A DNA stretch of 64,000 nucleotides from Butyricicoccus_A sp963588905 (GCA_963588905.1 CAVAJF010000022.1:1-64000); one strand, 5' to 3'; shown: positions 33,189 to 42,258, numbered from the stretch's first letter. Numbers and translations are program-made. The notes: generated by a model from the letters alone, not told the origin.

Positions 33189-33599
33189 TTACAGGTACTT
33201 CTTCATGGTCTCGCTTGCAGCGCTTGCGTCACCAGACAGGGCAACGGTAAACTCTACATTGTGCTTGGAAGAGAACTCATCCAGAGCCAGCAGGAACTTG
33301 TCAGCATCCTCCGGCTTGTCATCACAAGCAACCTTGTACAGGCTGTCGATGTAGATCTTGGTGATGTCATAGTTGCCAGCATGGATACCAGCTACGAAGC
33401 CCAGCAGGGATGCATAGTCGGTTACGCTGTAGTCCATCACGTCGATCAGGCGTGCCTGATGAGAAATGTCAAAGTTCAGCTGATTGCCCTTTGCGATGCA
33501 AACAACGGAACCCGGCTCGTTAGCCGCAGACTCATTTACCTGATTGATAATGTCCTTTGTCTTGCCGCTTCCAGCAGCTGCCATAATTAATTTAACCAT
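33189..33599 (-). CDS. Small P-loop protein, function unknown
   Basis: A 136-residue protein beginning with a Walker A-like motif, AAAGSGKT at 7-14, then an alpha/beta pattern compatible with a minimal P-loop NTPase. No clear Walker B or family-defining motif is visible. Homologues in Oscillospirales are sometimes labelled as PilT-related, which I would not trust at this length. GGGAGG precedes the ATG. It lies downstream of dacF on the same strand with a 104-base gap. Confidence 0.75.
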   Translation of the reverse strand: MVKLIMAAAGSGKTKDIINQVNESAANEPGSVVCIAKGNQLNFDISHQARLIDVMDYSVTDYASLLGFVAGIHAGNYDITKIYIDSLYKVACDDKPEDADKFLLALDEFSSKHNVEFTVALSGDASAASETMKKYL

Positions 33600-33703
33600 T
33601 TTGTTTTCCTCCCAATCTACTATGAGGTTGATATTATGGTATCATAAATTGTAAAAAAACACAACGGATTTTCACAAGAAAAAAAACAGTTCTTTGTGAA
33701 TTT

Positions 33704-34879
33704 TTACATACTAGTCAAAAAACGAACGGCAAGCAGCCTTTTTTTCATGAGCAGATATTCCAGTAATTCCCGAAAAATATCTGTTGTGCGTTTTCTGTCG
33801 GCATTTTCTGCCGCGACCAGGGTGCGCCGTGTGATCTCTCCATCACTTCCGGTCAAGACGATCTCGCCCATCGGGTCACCTTTTTCAATCGGTGCTTGGG
33901 CGTGTTCCGTGCAGCGGATCTCCCGTTTGACATTGCCTGCCTCCGCTTTGGTCATGAGCAGCGGGGTGTCATCTGCCAGTTCCACGGAGATACTGTCTCG
34001 TGTTCCCAGTTCAACCGAAACAATTGGCAGCGTTTCTTTGTCTAAAATCGGCACAACGGCATATCCGGCAAATCCATAATTTAACATCGCCGCAATGTCC
34101 TGATTGCGCGACTGTTTATCCGGCTCGCCGAGCACGACCGCAATCAAGCGCATACCATCCCGTTGCGCCACAGCAGAAATACAATATCCCGCCGTGCTCG
34201 TATATCCGGTCTTGAGACCCACCATGCCATCATATAGTTTGAGCATCTTATTGGTATTGGCCAGCCCAAACGAACCATTGCGCACGGAATCCATCCAAAT
34301 GGATGTATAATTTAAAATCTTGGGATGTTTGAGCAGCTCTTGGGAAATGAGCGCCAAATCTCGCGCGGTGGTTTTGGTCTGCTCGCCGTCGGTATCTAGG
34401 CCGTTCGGATTGACAAATTCCGTTCCTTTACAGCCGAGCTGTTTGGCGCGCTCATTCATCATGGAGACAAAATGCGACTCACTGCCGCCCAAATGCTCCG
34501 CCACAGCAACCGCCGCATCATTGGCAGACGCAACCGCAATCGATTTGAGCATGTCATCCAACGTCATCTGCTCGCCCTCTTTGAGGTAAATTTGCGAGCC
34601 GCCCATCTCCGCCGCATGAGCTGAAGCGGTCACCAAATCACTGAGCGATGCACTGCCGCTGTCCACGGCCTCCATGGTCAACAGCATGGTCATAATCTTT
34701 GTCACAGATGCCGGCGGGTGCACGGCATCCGCGTTCTGTTCAAACAGCACCTGACCGGTATCCGTCATCAAAATCGCACCCTTTGCGTGTACCTCTCCCA
34801 ATTGCGCCGCTGAGGCGGACGCCGAAACCGCCGCCACACAGATGATGCCAAGAACAGCGGCTAGGATATGCTTTCTCAT
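33704..34879 (-). CDS. dacF: D-alanyl-D-alanine carboxypeptidase (DacF/PBP5-type)
   Basis: A 391-residue secreted penicillin-binding protein trimming the terminal D-Ala of peptidoglycan side chains. Signal peptide with probable cleavage after residue 25 (ASASAA). The peptidase S11 motifs are complete: Ser58-Val-Thr-Lys61, Ser118-Ala-Asn120, Lys223-Thr-Gly225. A C-terminal PBP5-like beta domain (about 275-355) and a terminal stretch (LLEYLLMKKRLLAVRFL) likely attach it to the membrane. dacF is used as the nearest family name; dacA or dacB-type is possible. GGGGAGG precedes the ATG, directly after a terminator-like hairpin. Confidence 0.9.
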   Translation of the reverse strand: MRKHILAAVLGIICVAAVSASASAAQLGEVHAKGAILMTDTGQVLFEQNADAVHPPASVTKIMTMLLTMEAVDSGSASLSDLVTASAHAAEMGGSQIYLKEGEQMTLDDMLKSIAVASANDAAVAVAEHLGGSESHFVSMMNERAKQLGCKGTEFVNPNGLDTDGEQTKTTARDLALISQELLKHPKILNYTSIWMDSVRNGSFGLANTNKMLKLYDGMVGLKTGYTSTAGYCISAVAQRDGMRLIAVVLGEPDKQSRNQDIAAMLNYGFAGYAVVPILDKETLPIVSVELGTRDSISVELADDTPLLMTKAEAGNVKREIRCTEHAQAPIEKGDPMGEIVLTGSDGEITRRTLVAAENADRKRTTDIFRELLEYLLMKKRLLAVRFLTSM

Positions 34880-34904
34880 CCGCTTCCTCCCCTAAAAAGA
34901 AAAA

Positions 34905-34937
34905 CCTGTTTTCCACACAATCTATGCGCAAAACAGG
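34905..34937 (-). terminator. Terminator-like hairpin just before dacF
   Basis: Leftward strand: CCTGTTTT and AAAACAGG with a 17-base loop, then TTTTTCTTTTT, ending immediately before the dacF ribosome-binding site. With the hairpin at 34956-34980 it gives two terminators after the HPr-like gene, or an attenuator for dacF. Confidence 0.6.
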
Positions 34938-34955
34938 AACAGCATACCAAGACAA

Positions 34956-34980
34956 AGACCGCCCGACAAGCGGACGGTCT
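34956..34980 (-). terminator. Terminator after the HPr-like gene
   Basis: AGACCG-CCG and CGG-CGGTCT (one mismatch), five-base loop, 13 bases past the stop, then TTTGTCTT. Confidence 0.72.
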
Positions 34981-34993
34981 CGCGGATTCGGTT

Positions 34994-35233
34994 TTAGTGA
35001 GAAATAATCATCGTGCCGATCTTTTCAATGAACGGCTGTGCTTGCTTCTGATCCGTGTACATTTTGACACCAATCGGCTCAGAAATCTCCAGGCCAAACA
35101 GTCCTACCAATGATTTTGCGTCTGCAACGTACCAGCCTGACGAAAGATCAATATCAAACGGCATAGCGGATGCCGCATTGTTGAGTAGGGTCAAATCGTC
35201 AGGTTTGCTGAGCTTAATCTGTAGTTTAACCAT
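34994..35233 (-). CDS. HPr-like protein lacking the phosphorylated histidine
   Basis: A 79-residue protein with the HPr fold pattern. The second half (ADAKSLVGLFGLEISEPIGV) matches the HPr region around the regulatory serine (Ser41 here). The first half lacks the HARPA-type active site: residues 8-25 read LSKPDDLTLLNNAASAMP, with no histidine. It cannot carry phosphate from enzyme I as ordinary HPr does, but might still be a regulatory partner, as with Crh of Bacillus, which also lacks that histidine. AGAGGAG precedes the ATG. Confidence 0.75.
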   Translation of the reverse strand: MVKLQIKLSKPDDLTLLNNAASAMPFDIDLSSGWYVADAKSLVGLFGLEISEPIGVKMYTDQKQAQPFIEKIGTMIISH

Positions 35234-35368
35234 TTTTTCTCCTCTCCCGCAGTTGTAACTCTCTGTAAAATTTATTATAATGTCCTTTGTGAATTGTTTC
35301 TATAATTTTAACGAAAAATTCACACGATTTTTACATTTTGACGGCACGCCGTCATCGGAGGAACACTT

Positions 35369-36655
35369 ATGAAATTTTGCTTTGCAACACTTGGCTGCAA
35401 GGTCAATCAATTTGAAACGCAGGCGCTCGCGCAGCTCGCCCAACAGCGCGGCCATGTTCTCGCGGATACACAGGCGGATGTCTGTATCATCAACACTTGC
35501 ACCGTCACCTCGTCCGGCGACCACAAGACTCTGCGCGTTTTACATAAACTGCAAAAAGAGAATCCCAACGCGATTGTCGCGCTGTGCGGCTGCTTCGCGC
35601 AAACCGAGCCGGAAAAGGCATCCGCCATCGACGGCGTGCAAATTGTCTGCGGCACATCCGACCGCGCCGCCGTATTAGATCTATGCGAACAGGCCGTGCG
35701 CGACCACAAAGCTGTCTGCACCGTGACGGACAACCGACAGCGGCAGGCATTCGAGGAACTTCCCGCCGGCATTCTGCCCGGTCACACCCGTGCCCTGCTC
35801 AAGGTACAGGACGGCTGCGACAATTACTGTACGTACTGTATTATCCCCTATGCCCGCGGCCATGTGCGCTCTCTGCCCTTGGCAGACGCCGTCCGTCAGG
35901 CGCAGCAACTTGCTGCATCCGGCGTCAAGGAAATCGTTGTGACCGGCATTGAAATCGCCAGCTATGGACGCGATTTACCGGACAAGCCAAATCTTACTGA
36001 CCTCATGGAACAGTTGTGCACAGCCGCACCCAATGTGCGTTTCCGCCTCGGCTCACTGGAACCGCGGTTCATCACGGATGCCTTTTGTGAACGGCTCCAG
36101 CGATTTTCCAATCTCGCGCAGCACTTTCATCTGTCGCTGCAGTCCGGCTGTGATGCAACGCTGCATCGGATGCACCGCCGCTATACCACCGCACAGTTTC
36201 TCGCTGTTGTCGAGCGGCTTCGCGCGGCATTTCCGACCTGTTCCATCACCACAGATGTGATTACCGGTTTTCCTGGCGAGACCGAACAGGAATTTGCACA
36301 GACCATGGATTTTCTCAAAACTTGTGCCTTTGCGTCCATTCACGTCTTTCCGTATTCCGAGCGCAGCGGCACGCCAGCGGCTTCGATGCCCAATTCCGTT
36401 CCGCCGCAGATTCGTGCCCAGCGCGCCAATGCCGTGCGCGATTTGGCGGCACAGCTGTCACAAGATTTTTTGCAGCCGTTTATCGGCAAGACAATCTCCG
36501 TCATCTTAGAGCATGGCAGAAAAGAATCGCAGCCCGCTCACGGTACATGGCATTTTTCCGTTCAGCTCCCGCCGAATACCGGAAAGCAAGGCGACATTTG
36601 TCAGGTCAAATTGACCGGCATCACAAAAAACGGTATGATCGCAGAAAAAGTATAA
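35369..36655 (+). CDS. mtaB: tRNA t6A37 methylthiotransferase
   Basis: A 428-residue radical-SAM methylthiotransferase converting t6A to ms2t6A at tRNA position 37. N-terminal UPF0004 domain with cluster cysteines Cys10 (TLGCKVNQFE), Cys44 and Cys73/75; radical-SAM cluster Cys150, Cys154, Cys157 (GCDNYCTYCIIPYARG); C-terminal TRAM domain. The TLGCKVNQFE start is typical of MtaB rather than MiaB or RimO. CGGAGG precedes the ATG. Monocistronic and convergent with rarA. Confidence 0.93.
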   Translation: MKFCFATLGCKVNQFETQALAQLAQQRGHVLADTQADVCIINTCTVTSSGDHKTLRVLHKLQKENPNAIVALCGCFAQTEPEKASAIDGVQIVCGTSDRAAVLDLCEQAVRDHKAVCTVTDNRQRQAFEELPAGILPGHTRALLKVQDGCDNYCTYCIIPYARGHVRSLPLADAVRQAQQLAASGVKEIVVTGIEIASYGRDLPDKPNLTDLMEQLCTAAPNVRFRLGSLEPRFITDAFCERLQRFSNLAQHFHLSLQSGCDATLHRMHRRYTTAQFLAVVERLRAAFPTCSITTDVITGFPGETEQEFAQTMDFLKTCAFASIHVFPYSERSGTPAASMPNSVPPQIRAQRANAVRDLAAQLSQDFLQPFIGKTISVILEHGRKESQPAHGTWHFSVQLPPNTGKQGDICQVKLTGITKNGMIAEKV

Positions 36656-36664
36656 ACAGACAGC

Positions 36665-36700
36665 AAAACTGGGAAGTGCAAGGCTTCCCAGTTTTATTTC
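36665..36700. terminator. Terminator between mtaB and rarA
   Basis: AAAACTGGGAAG and CTTCCCAGTTTT, seven-base loop, symmetrical tracts. Confidence 0.9.
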
Positions 36701-37944
36701 TATTGTTTTTTGATATTGTCCCAATACGCCTTTGCTTTTTGTTCCAGCTTATTGTCTCCGTAGATATAATACTGCGCGTCCTTGATGGTATCCGGCAGAT
36801 ACTGCTGCTGTACCCAATGGTTGGGGTAACTGTGCGGATACTGATACGTCAGACCGCGTCCCAGCTTCTTGGCTCCGGAATAATGACAGTCTTTCAAATG
36901 CGCGGGAATATCGCCGGATTTTCCCGCGCGAATATCCGCCAGTGCCGCGTCAATCGCCTCAATGCCGCTATTGGATTTCGGGGAAGTCGCAAGTAAAATC
37001 GCCGCATCGGACAGCGGAATGCGTGCCTCCGGCAAACCGAGCTGATTGGCCATATCTACACAGGATTTGACAATTGGCAGCGCCTGCGGATATGCCAGAC
37101 CAATATCTTCTGCCGCGATGACCATGAGTCTGCGGCAGGCGGAAATCAAATCGCCGGATTCCAGCAATCGCGCCAGATAATGAACGGCAGCATCTGGATC
37201 TGAGCCGCGAATGGACTTTTGCAGACCGGACAAAATATCATAATGCTGGTCACCGTCGCGGTCATAGCGCATACTCGAACGCTGTGCCGCCTGCTGGGCA
37301 TCCTCCATAGTTACGGTTTTGTTCTGTGCCGCCTGTGCGAGCAGTTCCACAGCATTGATGGCTTTTCGCACATCGCCGCCGCACGCCGTCGCAATGTATG
37401 TGCAAACCTCTTCCGGCACGGACAGCGAAGCATCCGCCAATGTAAAGGCTCTGCGCACGGCAGGCTGAATATCCGCCGCTTCGATCGGCTTGAATTCAAA
37501 GACCGTGCTGCGGCTCAAAATTGCATGGAACACGTAAAAATACGGATTTTCCGTCGTCGATGCAATGAGCGTGATGCGCCCATCCTCAATAAATTCCAGC
37601 AGAGACTGCTGCTGTTTCTTGTTAAAATACTGAATCTCATCCAGATAAATGAGCGCGCCGTTCGGCGCCATCAGCGTGCCCAGCTCATCAAAAATCTTCT
37701 TGATGTCAGCAATAGATGCCGTCGTCGCGTTGAGCCGATACAGCTTGCGCTCAGTCTGTGCTGCGATAATAGAGGCAACCGTCGTCTTTCCCACACCGGA
37801 CGGGCCGTAAAAAATCATGTTTGGAATACTGCCGCTCTCGATAATCCGGCGCAGCAGACCGGATTTTCCCAGAATATGCGGCTGGCCAACCACATCCGCC
37901 AGTGTGGTTGGGCGGATACGGTCGGCCAGAGGCTGAAATTTCAT
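36700..37944 (-). CDS. rarA: Replication-associated recombination protein A
   Basis: A 414-residue AAA+ ATPase (RarA/MgsA, Mgs1/WRNIP1 family) acting at stalled forks. Walker A GPSGVGKTT at 47-55, Walker B LIYLDEIQ with Asp-Glu at 103-104, sensor-1 ASTTENP, then the C-terminal tetramerisation domain including GRGLTYQYPHSYPNHWVQQQYLP. The ribosome-binding site is weak (AGAAGAACAAG). It starts 13 bases after the glyA stop, so it is probably cotranscribed with glyA. Confidence 0.93.
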   Translation of the reverse strand: MKFQPLADRIRPTTLADVVGQPHILGKSGLLRRIIESGSIPNMIFYGPSGVGKTTVASIIAAQTERKLYRLNATTASIADIKKIFDELGTLMAPNGALIYLDEIQYFNKKQQQSLLEFIEDGRITLIASTTENPYFYVFHAILSRSTVFEFKPIEAADIQPAVRRAFTLADASLSVPEEVCTYIATACGGDVRKAINAVELLAQAAQNKTVTMEDAQQAAQRSSMRYDRDGDQHYDILSGLQKSIRGSDPDAAVHYLARLLESGDLISACRRLMVIAAEDIGLAYPQALPIVKSCVDMANQLGLPEARIPLSDAAILLATSPKSNSGIEAIDAALADIRAGKSGDIPAHLKDCHYSGAKKLGRGLTYQYPHSYPNHWVQQQYLPDTIKDAQYYIYGDNKLEQKAKAYWDNIKKQ

Positions 37945-37957
37945 CTTGTTCTTCTAT

Positions 37958-39214
37958 TTAGTACAGCGGGAACTGCTTGCAGATCTCTTCAACGCCAGCG
38001 CGGATTGCGTCAGCCTTGTTGTCGAAGTCAAAGATTGCGTCAGCGATAAAGCCTGCAATCTTGTCCATCTCCGGCTCCTTGAAGCCACGAGTGGTAACTG
38101 CCGGTGTACCCAGACGAACACCGGAGGTAACAAACGGGCTGAGCGGCTCATTCGGTACGGTGTTCTTGTTTGCGGTGATGTATACAGCGTCCAGACGGTT
38201 CTGCAGCTCCTTGCCGGTGATACCGGTGCCGCGCAGATCAACCAGCATCAGATGGTTGTCGGTGCCGCCGGATACCAGCTTGACGCCGCGCTTGGTCAGA
38301 CCTTCTGCCAGAGCCTGTGCATTCTTGCGGATCTGTACCTGATATTCCTTGAATTCCGGCTTGAGTGCTTCACCGAAGCAAACAGCCTTTGCAGCGATGA
38401 TATGCATGAGCGGGCCACCCTGGGTGCCCGGGAAGATTGCAGAGTTCAGCTTCTTTGCCAGTGCCTCATCATTGGTCAGGATGCAGCCGCCGCGCGGGCC
38501 ACGCAGGGTCTTATGTGTTGTGGTAGTTACAACATCTGCGTACTCCATCGGATTCTGATGCTCGCCTGCTGCAACCAGGCCAGCGATATGTGCCATATCT
38601 ACGAACAGATATGCGCCGACTTCCTTTGCAATCTCTGCAAACTTGTCGAAATGAATGGCACGCGGATAAGCGGATGCGCCTGCGATAATCATCTTCGGCT
38701 TGTGCTCCAGTGCCTTCTTGCGAACATCCTCGTAGTCGATGTAACCGTCATCGTCTACACCGTAAGCCACAATATTGTACAGCTTACCGGACTGGTTCGC
38801 CGGAGAGCCATGGGTCAGATGACCGCCGTTGTCCAGGCTCATGCCCAGAACGGTGTCGCCCGGCTGACACAGTGCCTGATACACTGCCATGTTTGCCTGT
38901 GCACCGGAGTGCGGCTGTACATTGGCATACTTTGCGCCAAACAGCTTGCATACGCGCTCGATTGCCAGATTCTCTGCAATGTCAACACATTCGCAACCGC
39001 CGTAGTAGCGCTTGCCCGGATAACCTTCTGCGTACTTGTTGGTCAGAACGGTACCCATAGCAGCCATAACGGTCGGGGATACAATGTTCTCGGATGCGAT
39101 CAGCTCAATGTTGCGGCACTGACGGTCGTACTCCTTGCGAACTGCTTCGCCCAGTTCCGGGTCCATGCTGGTGATAAAAGAAATGTTCTCTTCAATTCTC
39201 TGTTTTTCTGCCAT
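37958..39214 (-). CDS. glyA: Serine hydroxymethyltransferase
   Basis: A 418-residue PLP enzyme interconverting serine and glycine with tetrahydrofolate. PLP lysine Lys235 in VTTTTHKTLRGPRGG; YAEGYPGKRYYGG and PHSGAQANMAVY are diagnostic. Full length. The start MAEKQRIEENISF follows TGGAGG; 15 more in-frame codons upstream are not preceded by a site. Own promoter upstream; first gene of glyA-rarA. Confidence 0.96.
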   Translation of the reverse strand: MAEKQRIEENISFITSMDPELGEAVRKEYDRQCRNIELIASENIVSPTVMAAMGTVLTNKYAEGYPGKRYYGGCECVDIAENLAIERVCKLFGAKYANVQPHSGAQANMAVYQALCQPGDTVLGMSLDNGGHLTHGSPANQSGKLYNIVAYGVDDDGYIDYEDVRKKALEHKPKMIIAGASAYPRAIHFDKFAEIAKEVGAYLFVDMAHIAGLVAAGEHQNPMEYADVVTTTTHKTLRGPRGGCILTNDEALAKKLNSAIFPGTQGGPLMHIIAAKAVCFGEALKPEFKEYQVQIRKNAQALAEGLTKRGVKLVSGGTDNHLMLVDLRGTGITGKELQNRLDAVYITANKNTVPNEPLSPFVTSGVRLGTPAVTTRGFKEPEMDKIAGFIADAIFDFDNKADAIRAGVEEICKQFPLY

Positions 39215-39291
39215 CGTCTGAAATCCTCCATGTTCAACATTACAGTATGAATTACACAAACAATCAGCTGTTTTTTCTTGTGTTAATTCTA

Positions 39292-39320
39292 ATTAAAGCA
39301 GGATTCCCTATCTTTTGCAA
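39292..39320 (-). promoter_or_regulatory. glyA promoter
   Basis: Leftward strand: TTGCAA, 17 bases, TTTAAT. It leaves an untranslated leader of about 70 bases in which I see no riboswitch. A TATAAT at about 39404-39409 likely serves nth on the other strand. Confidence 0.65.
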
Positions 39321-39470
39321 GACAGTTTTTCATGAATTTCATTTTTTCCGCTTCCTGCATCAAAATTTGTAAGATTTACCTGATTTTTTGTGCATTATTT
39401 GTGTTATAATGACAGGAGACTTTAGCGCGTCATAATTTTTGACGTAAAACCACCAAAAGGAGCTGATTTC

Positions 39471-40109
39471 ATGCTGACACCAGAACAGCGCGCGCGCGCC
39501 GCTGTAGAGCGCTTGGAGCAGGAGTATCCCGATGCCATCTGTGCGCTGCAATATACTAAGGACTATGAACTGTTATTCGCCACTCGTCTGTCGGCTCAAT
39601 GTACAGATAAGCGCGTAAACATCATCACCAAGGATTTATACGCCAAATTTCCAACCCTGGAATCCTTTGCCCTCGCGACGGAGGGCGAGATTGAACAGAT
39701 CATCCGCCCGTGCGGACTCGGCAATTCCAAAGCGCGGGATATTCACGCCGCCGCGGTCTATCTGCTGGAAGTACATAACGGCAAAGTGCCCGGCACGATG
39801 AAGGAACTGCTCAAGATTCCTGGCGTCGGACGAAAGACCGCCAATCTGATTCTCGGTGATTTATATCATCAGCCCGCCATTGTCACGGACACGCATTGTA
39901 TCCGCCTCGCCAATCGCATCGGATTGGTTGACGGCATCAAAGAGCCGGCAAAGGTGGAAAAGGCACTGCGGCCGCTCATTCCGCCGGAGAAATCCAGTGA
40001 TTTCTGTCATCGGCTCGTGCTGCACGGCAGAGAGGTCTGCACCGCGCGCAAGCCATACTGCGAGCGCTGCTGTCTCAAAGACATCTGCAAAACCGGCAGC
40101 GAGCAATAA
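39471..40109 (+). CDS. nth: Endonuclease III
   Basis: A 212-residue DNA glycosylase/AP lyase removing oxidised pyrimidines. Helix-hairpin-helix LLKIPGVGRKTANLI with catalytic Lys122, catalytic Asp140 in VTDTHCIRLANR, and the 4Fe-4S ligands Cys190-X6-Cys197-X2-Cys200-X5-Cys206. Full length. AAAAGGAG precedes the ATG. Monocistronic. Confidence 0.96.
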   Translation: MLTPEQRARAAVERLEQEYPDAICALQYTKDYELLFATRLSAQCTDKRVNIITKDLYAKFPTLESFALATEGEIEQIIRPCGLGNSKARDIHAAAVYLLEVHNGKVPGTMKELLKIPGVGRKTANLILGDLYHQPAIVTDTHCIRLANRIGLVDGIKEPAKVEKALRPLIPPEKSSDFCHRLVLHGREVCTARKPYCERCCLKDICKTGSEQ

Positions 40110-40114
40110 CCAAC

Positions 40115-40148
40115 AAAAAGAGGATTGGCAAAAACCAATCCTCTTTTT
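40115..40148. terminator. Bidirectional terminator
   Basis: Perfect 14-base arms AAAAAGAGGATTGG and CCAATCCTCTTTTT, six-base loop; between convergent nth and coaX. Confidence 0.93.
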
Positions 40149-40158
40149 GCCTATGTAC

Positions 40159-40995
40159 TCACATCTGAGTGTCCAGCTCTTCTTCTACCGAGACAACCAG
40201 CGGGCCAATCGGTTCGAGCGCATCAAACTTTTCCTTGTTTGCCTCATAAATCATGCGCAGACCAGTCAGCGTCAAATTGGCGTCCACGTCCGTAATGGTG
40301 TCACAATATTCTGCCATCATGCGACCCATGCCGCCGGTTGCAACTACGCGGCAATTGCCGTTGATTTCCGCCTTCATCTCATGCACAATGCCCTGAATCG
40401 CACCGGCATAGCCGCGCACAGCGCCCGACTGCATACTCATGACTGTATTCGTGCCGATTGCCTTCTCCGGCCGCACAATGTCCACGCGAGGCAGCTTCGA
40501 GGCCTTCTGGAACAGAGCTTCCATGGCAACCTTGATGCCCGGGAAGATGGCACCGCCGCAGTACGCACCGGTCTCATCAATGACATCAAAGGTTGTCGCG
40601 GTGCCAATATCAATGATGATAAGCGGCGCACCGTATTTCTGAATGGCAGAGACTGCATTGACCAGGCGATCAATGCCGACCTCACGCGGATTGTCGTATC
40701 GGTTGACCAAACCGGTATCCACGTCTTTGCCGACAATCATCGGGCGCACACCGATGTACTTGCGAATCGCATTGATGAGCGTATACATAACCGGCGGCAC
40801 AACCGATGCCACGATAACCGCCTTGGTGTCCTTGGTCTGCAAGCCCAAGAACGAATAATACATGTGAATTTGCATACCGATCTCATCTGACGTGCGCTCT
40901 GCCGTCGTAGACAGACGGAAGCTGCCGATCAGTTCTTTGTCTTTATAAATGCCAAAAACCGTATTGGTATTGCCTACGTCAATCGCCAATAACAT
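40159..40995 (-). CDS. coaX: Type III pantothenate kinase
   Basis: A 278-residue kinase of the ASKHA fold making 4'-phosphopantothenate, first step of coenzyme A synthesis. Signatures: LLAIDVGNTNTVFG at the N-terminus (phosphate loop with Asp6), GIDRLVNAVSA, IDIGTATTFDVI, and GGMGRMM. Type III lacks feedback by CoA. Ribosome-binding site GAGG at eight bases. It lies downstream of the phosphodiesterase gene with a 35-base gap and likely shares a transcript. Confidence 0.95.
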   Translation of the reverse strand: MLLAIDVGNTNTVFGIYKDKELIGSFRLSTTAERTSDEIGMQIHMYYSFLGLQTKDTKAVIVASVVPPVMYTLINAIRKYIGVRPMIVGKDVDTGLVNRYDNPREVGIDRLVNAVSAIQKYGAPLIIIDIGTATTFDVIDETGAYCGGAIFPGIKVAMEALFQKASKLPRVDIVRPEKAIGTNTVMSMQSGAVRGYAGAIQGIVHEMKAEINGNCRVVATGGMGRMMAEYCDTITDVDANLTLTGLRMIYEANKEKFDALEPIGPLVVSVEEELDTQM

Positions 40996-41030
40996 ATTTC
41001 ATTCCTCTTCTTTCCTAACGGTTCCTGTGC

Positions 41031-41540
41031 TCAAAGCCAGAGCCGTTTCTTCTTTGTATTTTTCAAATAAACCAGCTCGGATTCTATCGTATCGCCCTGA
41101 ATCGTAAGCCGCAAATAAGACGGCGGCTGCGCTGTGTAGGGCATACTGATGCTGCCCGGATTTGCCACGAGAACGCCGTCTTCTTGATGGATTTCCGCCC
41201 GATGCGTGTGTCCGTACAGAGCAACTTGACAGTTTTCTGCTCGTGCCGCCTCGGCAAGCCGTTTGGTATCGCGCCGCACACCGTACAAGTGTCCGTGCGT
41301 CAAGAACAATCTCACATGTTCTGCCGGGACAACCAAGCTGTTCGGCGTCTCATCGTCTCCCCAATCGTTATTGCCGCGCACGTTATACACGGGCAGTTCC
41401 GGATATACAAAATGGATGTCTTCCACATCGCTCACCAGATCCCCCAGATGCGCAACCGCATCCGGCTTTTCTTCGTCGATCAGAGCGAGCATGTCCGTGA
41501 TATTGGCACGATGTGAATCGGAAAATACGAGCAATTTCAT
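41031..41540 (-). CDS. YfcE-type metallophosphoesterase
   Basis: A 169-residue calcineurin-like phosphoesterase of the YfcE/MJ0936 type. Two-metal motifs are complete: FSDSH near the N-terminus, HLGDLVSD, VRGNND, LTHGHLYG and YGHTHRAE. The natural substrate is unknown; relatives hydrolyse artificial phosphodiesters. The start MKLLVFSDSH follows GGGGGAACG; the frame extends 26 codons upstream without a better site. Upstream of coaX on the same strand. Confidence 0.88.
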   Translation of the reverse strand: MKLLVFSDSHRANITDMLALIDEEKPDAVAHLGDLVSDVEDIHFVYPELPVYNVRGNNDWGDDETPNSLVVPAEHVRLFLTHGHLYGVRRDTKRLAEAARAENCQVALYGHTHRAEIHQEDGVLVANPGSISMPYTAQPPSYLRLTIQGDTIESELVYLKNTKKKRLWL

Positions 41541-41667
41541 CTTTCGTTCCCCCGTAGCCTGATAGTGTCTTTCATGACTATACACTATTTTTTCCAGAAA
41601 GTCAAAGAACAATTCCACCTGCTCGTGCGTATACTACATTGAACCCAATCCAGCAGGAGGTATTTTT

Positions 41668-41943
41668 ATGCAGCAGAAAGATATGGAGGCTTTGCTTCGG
41701 CAATTTTCCCAGCAATCCGGTGACGCCGCAGCGGCTGCCCGCCTCAAAGCAACCATGCAGGCACCGCAAAACCAACGCGCCGCGCAGACAATTCTCAAGC
41801 AGCATAGTGCCAGCTTGGAGCAGGCCATGCAGCACATGCAGGCAGGTGACACAGAAGGTGCCAAGCAAATCATTCAGCGCACGATGCAGACGCCGGAAGG
41901 TGCTCAGCTCGCTCAGCAAATCGCCCGCCTGATGGGACGGTGA
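41668..41943 (+). CDS. Small helical protein of unknown function
   Basis: A 91-residue protein rich in Gln and Ala, predicted almost wholly helical, with no recognised domain and no signal peptide. The repeated pattern LLRQFSQQSG, MQHMQAGDTEGAKQII and LAQQIARLMGR looks like amphipathic helices. AGGAGG before the ATG is strong, which supports it being real. First of three closely spaced small genes. Confidence 0.72.
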   Translation: MQQKDMEALLRQFSQQSGDAAAAARLKATMQAPQNQRAAQTILKQHSASLEQAMQHMQAGDTEGAKQIIQRTMQTPEGAQLAQQIARLMGR

Positions 41944-41949
41944 CGCCGC

Positions 41950-42255
41950 TTGGAACCCGCTGATCTGTTATCCAATCTGTTTCAAGATCCTGAGGCTATG
42001 CAAAAGCTGTCCGGTATGGCAGCGGAGCTGATGCATGGCACCTCTGCCTCATCAGATCTATCCGCAGGGGATGCCGCACCTCCGCGCCGTGCCAATGCAT
42101 CCCGCGCGGAACTATTACATGCTCTGCGTCCGTTTCTGTCTGAAGAAACCTGCACGCAGATTGCCCACGCCGAACGCATCCTCTCCATGGCTCGAATGGC
42201 AAAAACAGCCGCCCGGCAGTTTCTTCCGCCGGACGGCCGCACAAAGGAGATCTAA
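41950..42255 (+). CDS. Small protein of unknown function
   Basis: A 101-residue protein starting at TTG, six bases after the previous stop. N-terminal LLSNLFQDPEAMQKLSGMAAELM and C-terminal AELLHALRPFLSEETCTQIAHAERILSMARM are probably helical, with a low-complexity Ser/Ala/Pro linker. No family recognised. The ribosome-binding site is weak, so translation may be coupled to the gene before. Confidence 0.62.
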   Translation: MEPADLLSNLFQDPEAMQKLSGMAAELMHGTSASSDLSAGDAAPPRRANASRAELLHALRPFLSEETCTQIAHAERILSMARMAKTAARQFLPPDGRTKEI

Positions 42256-42258
42256 GAT

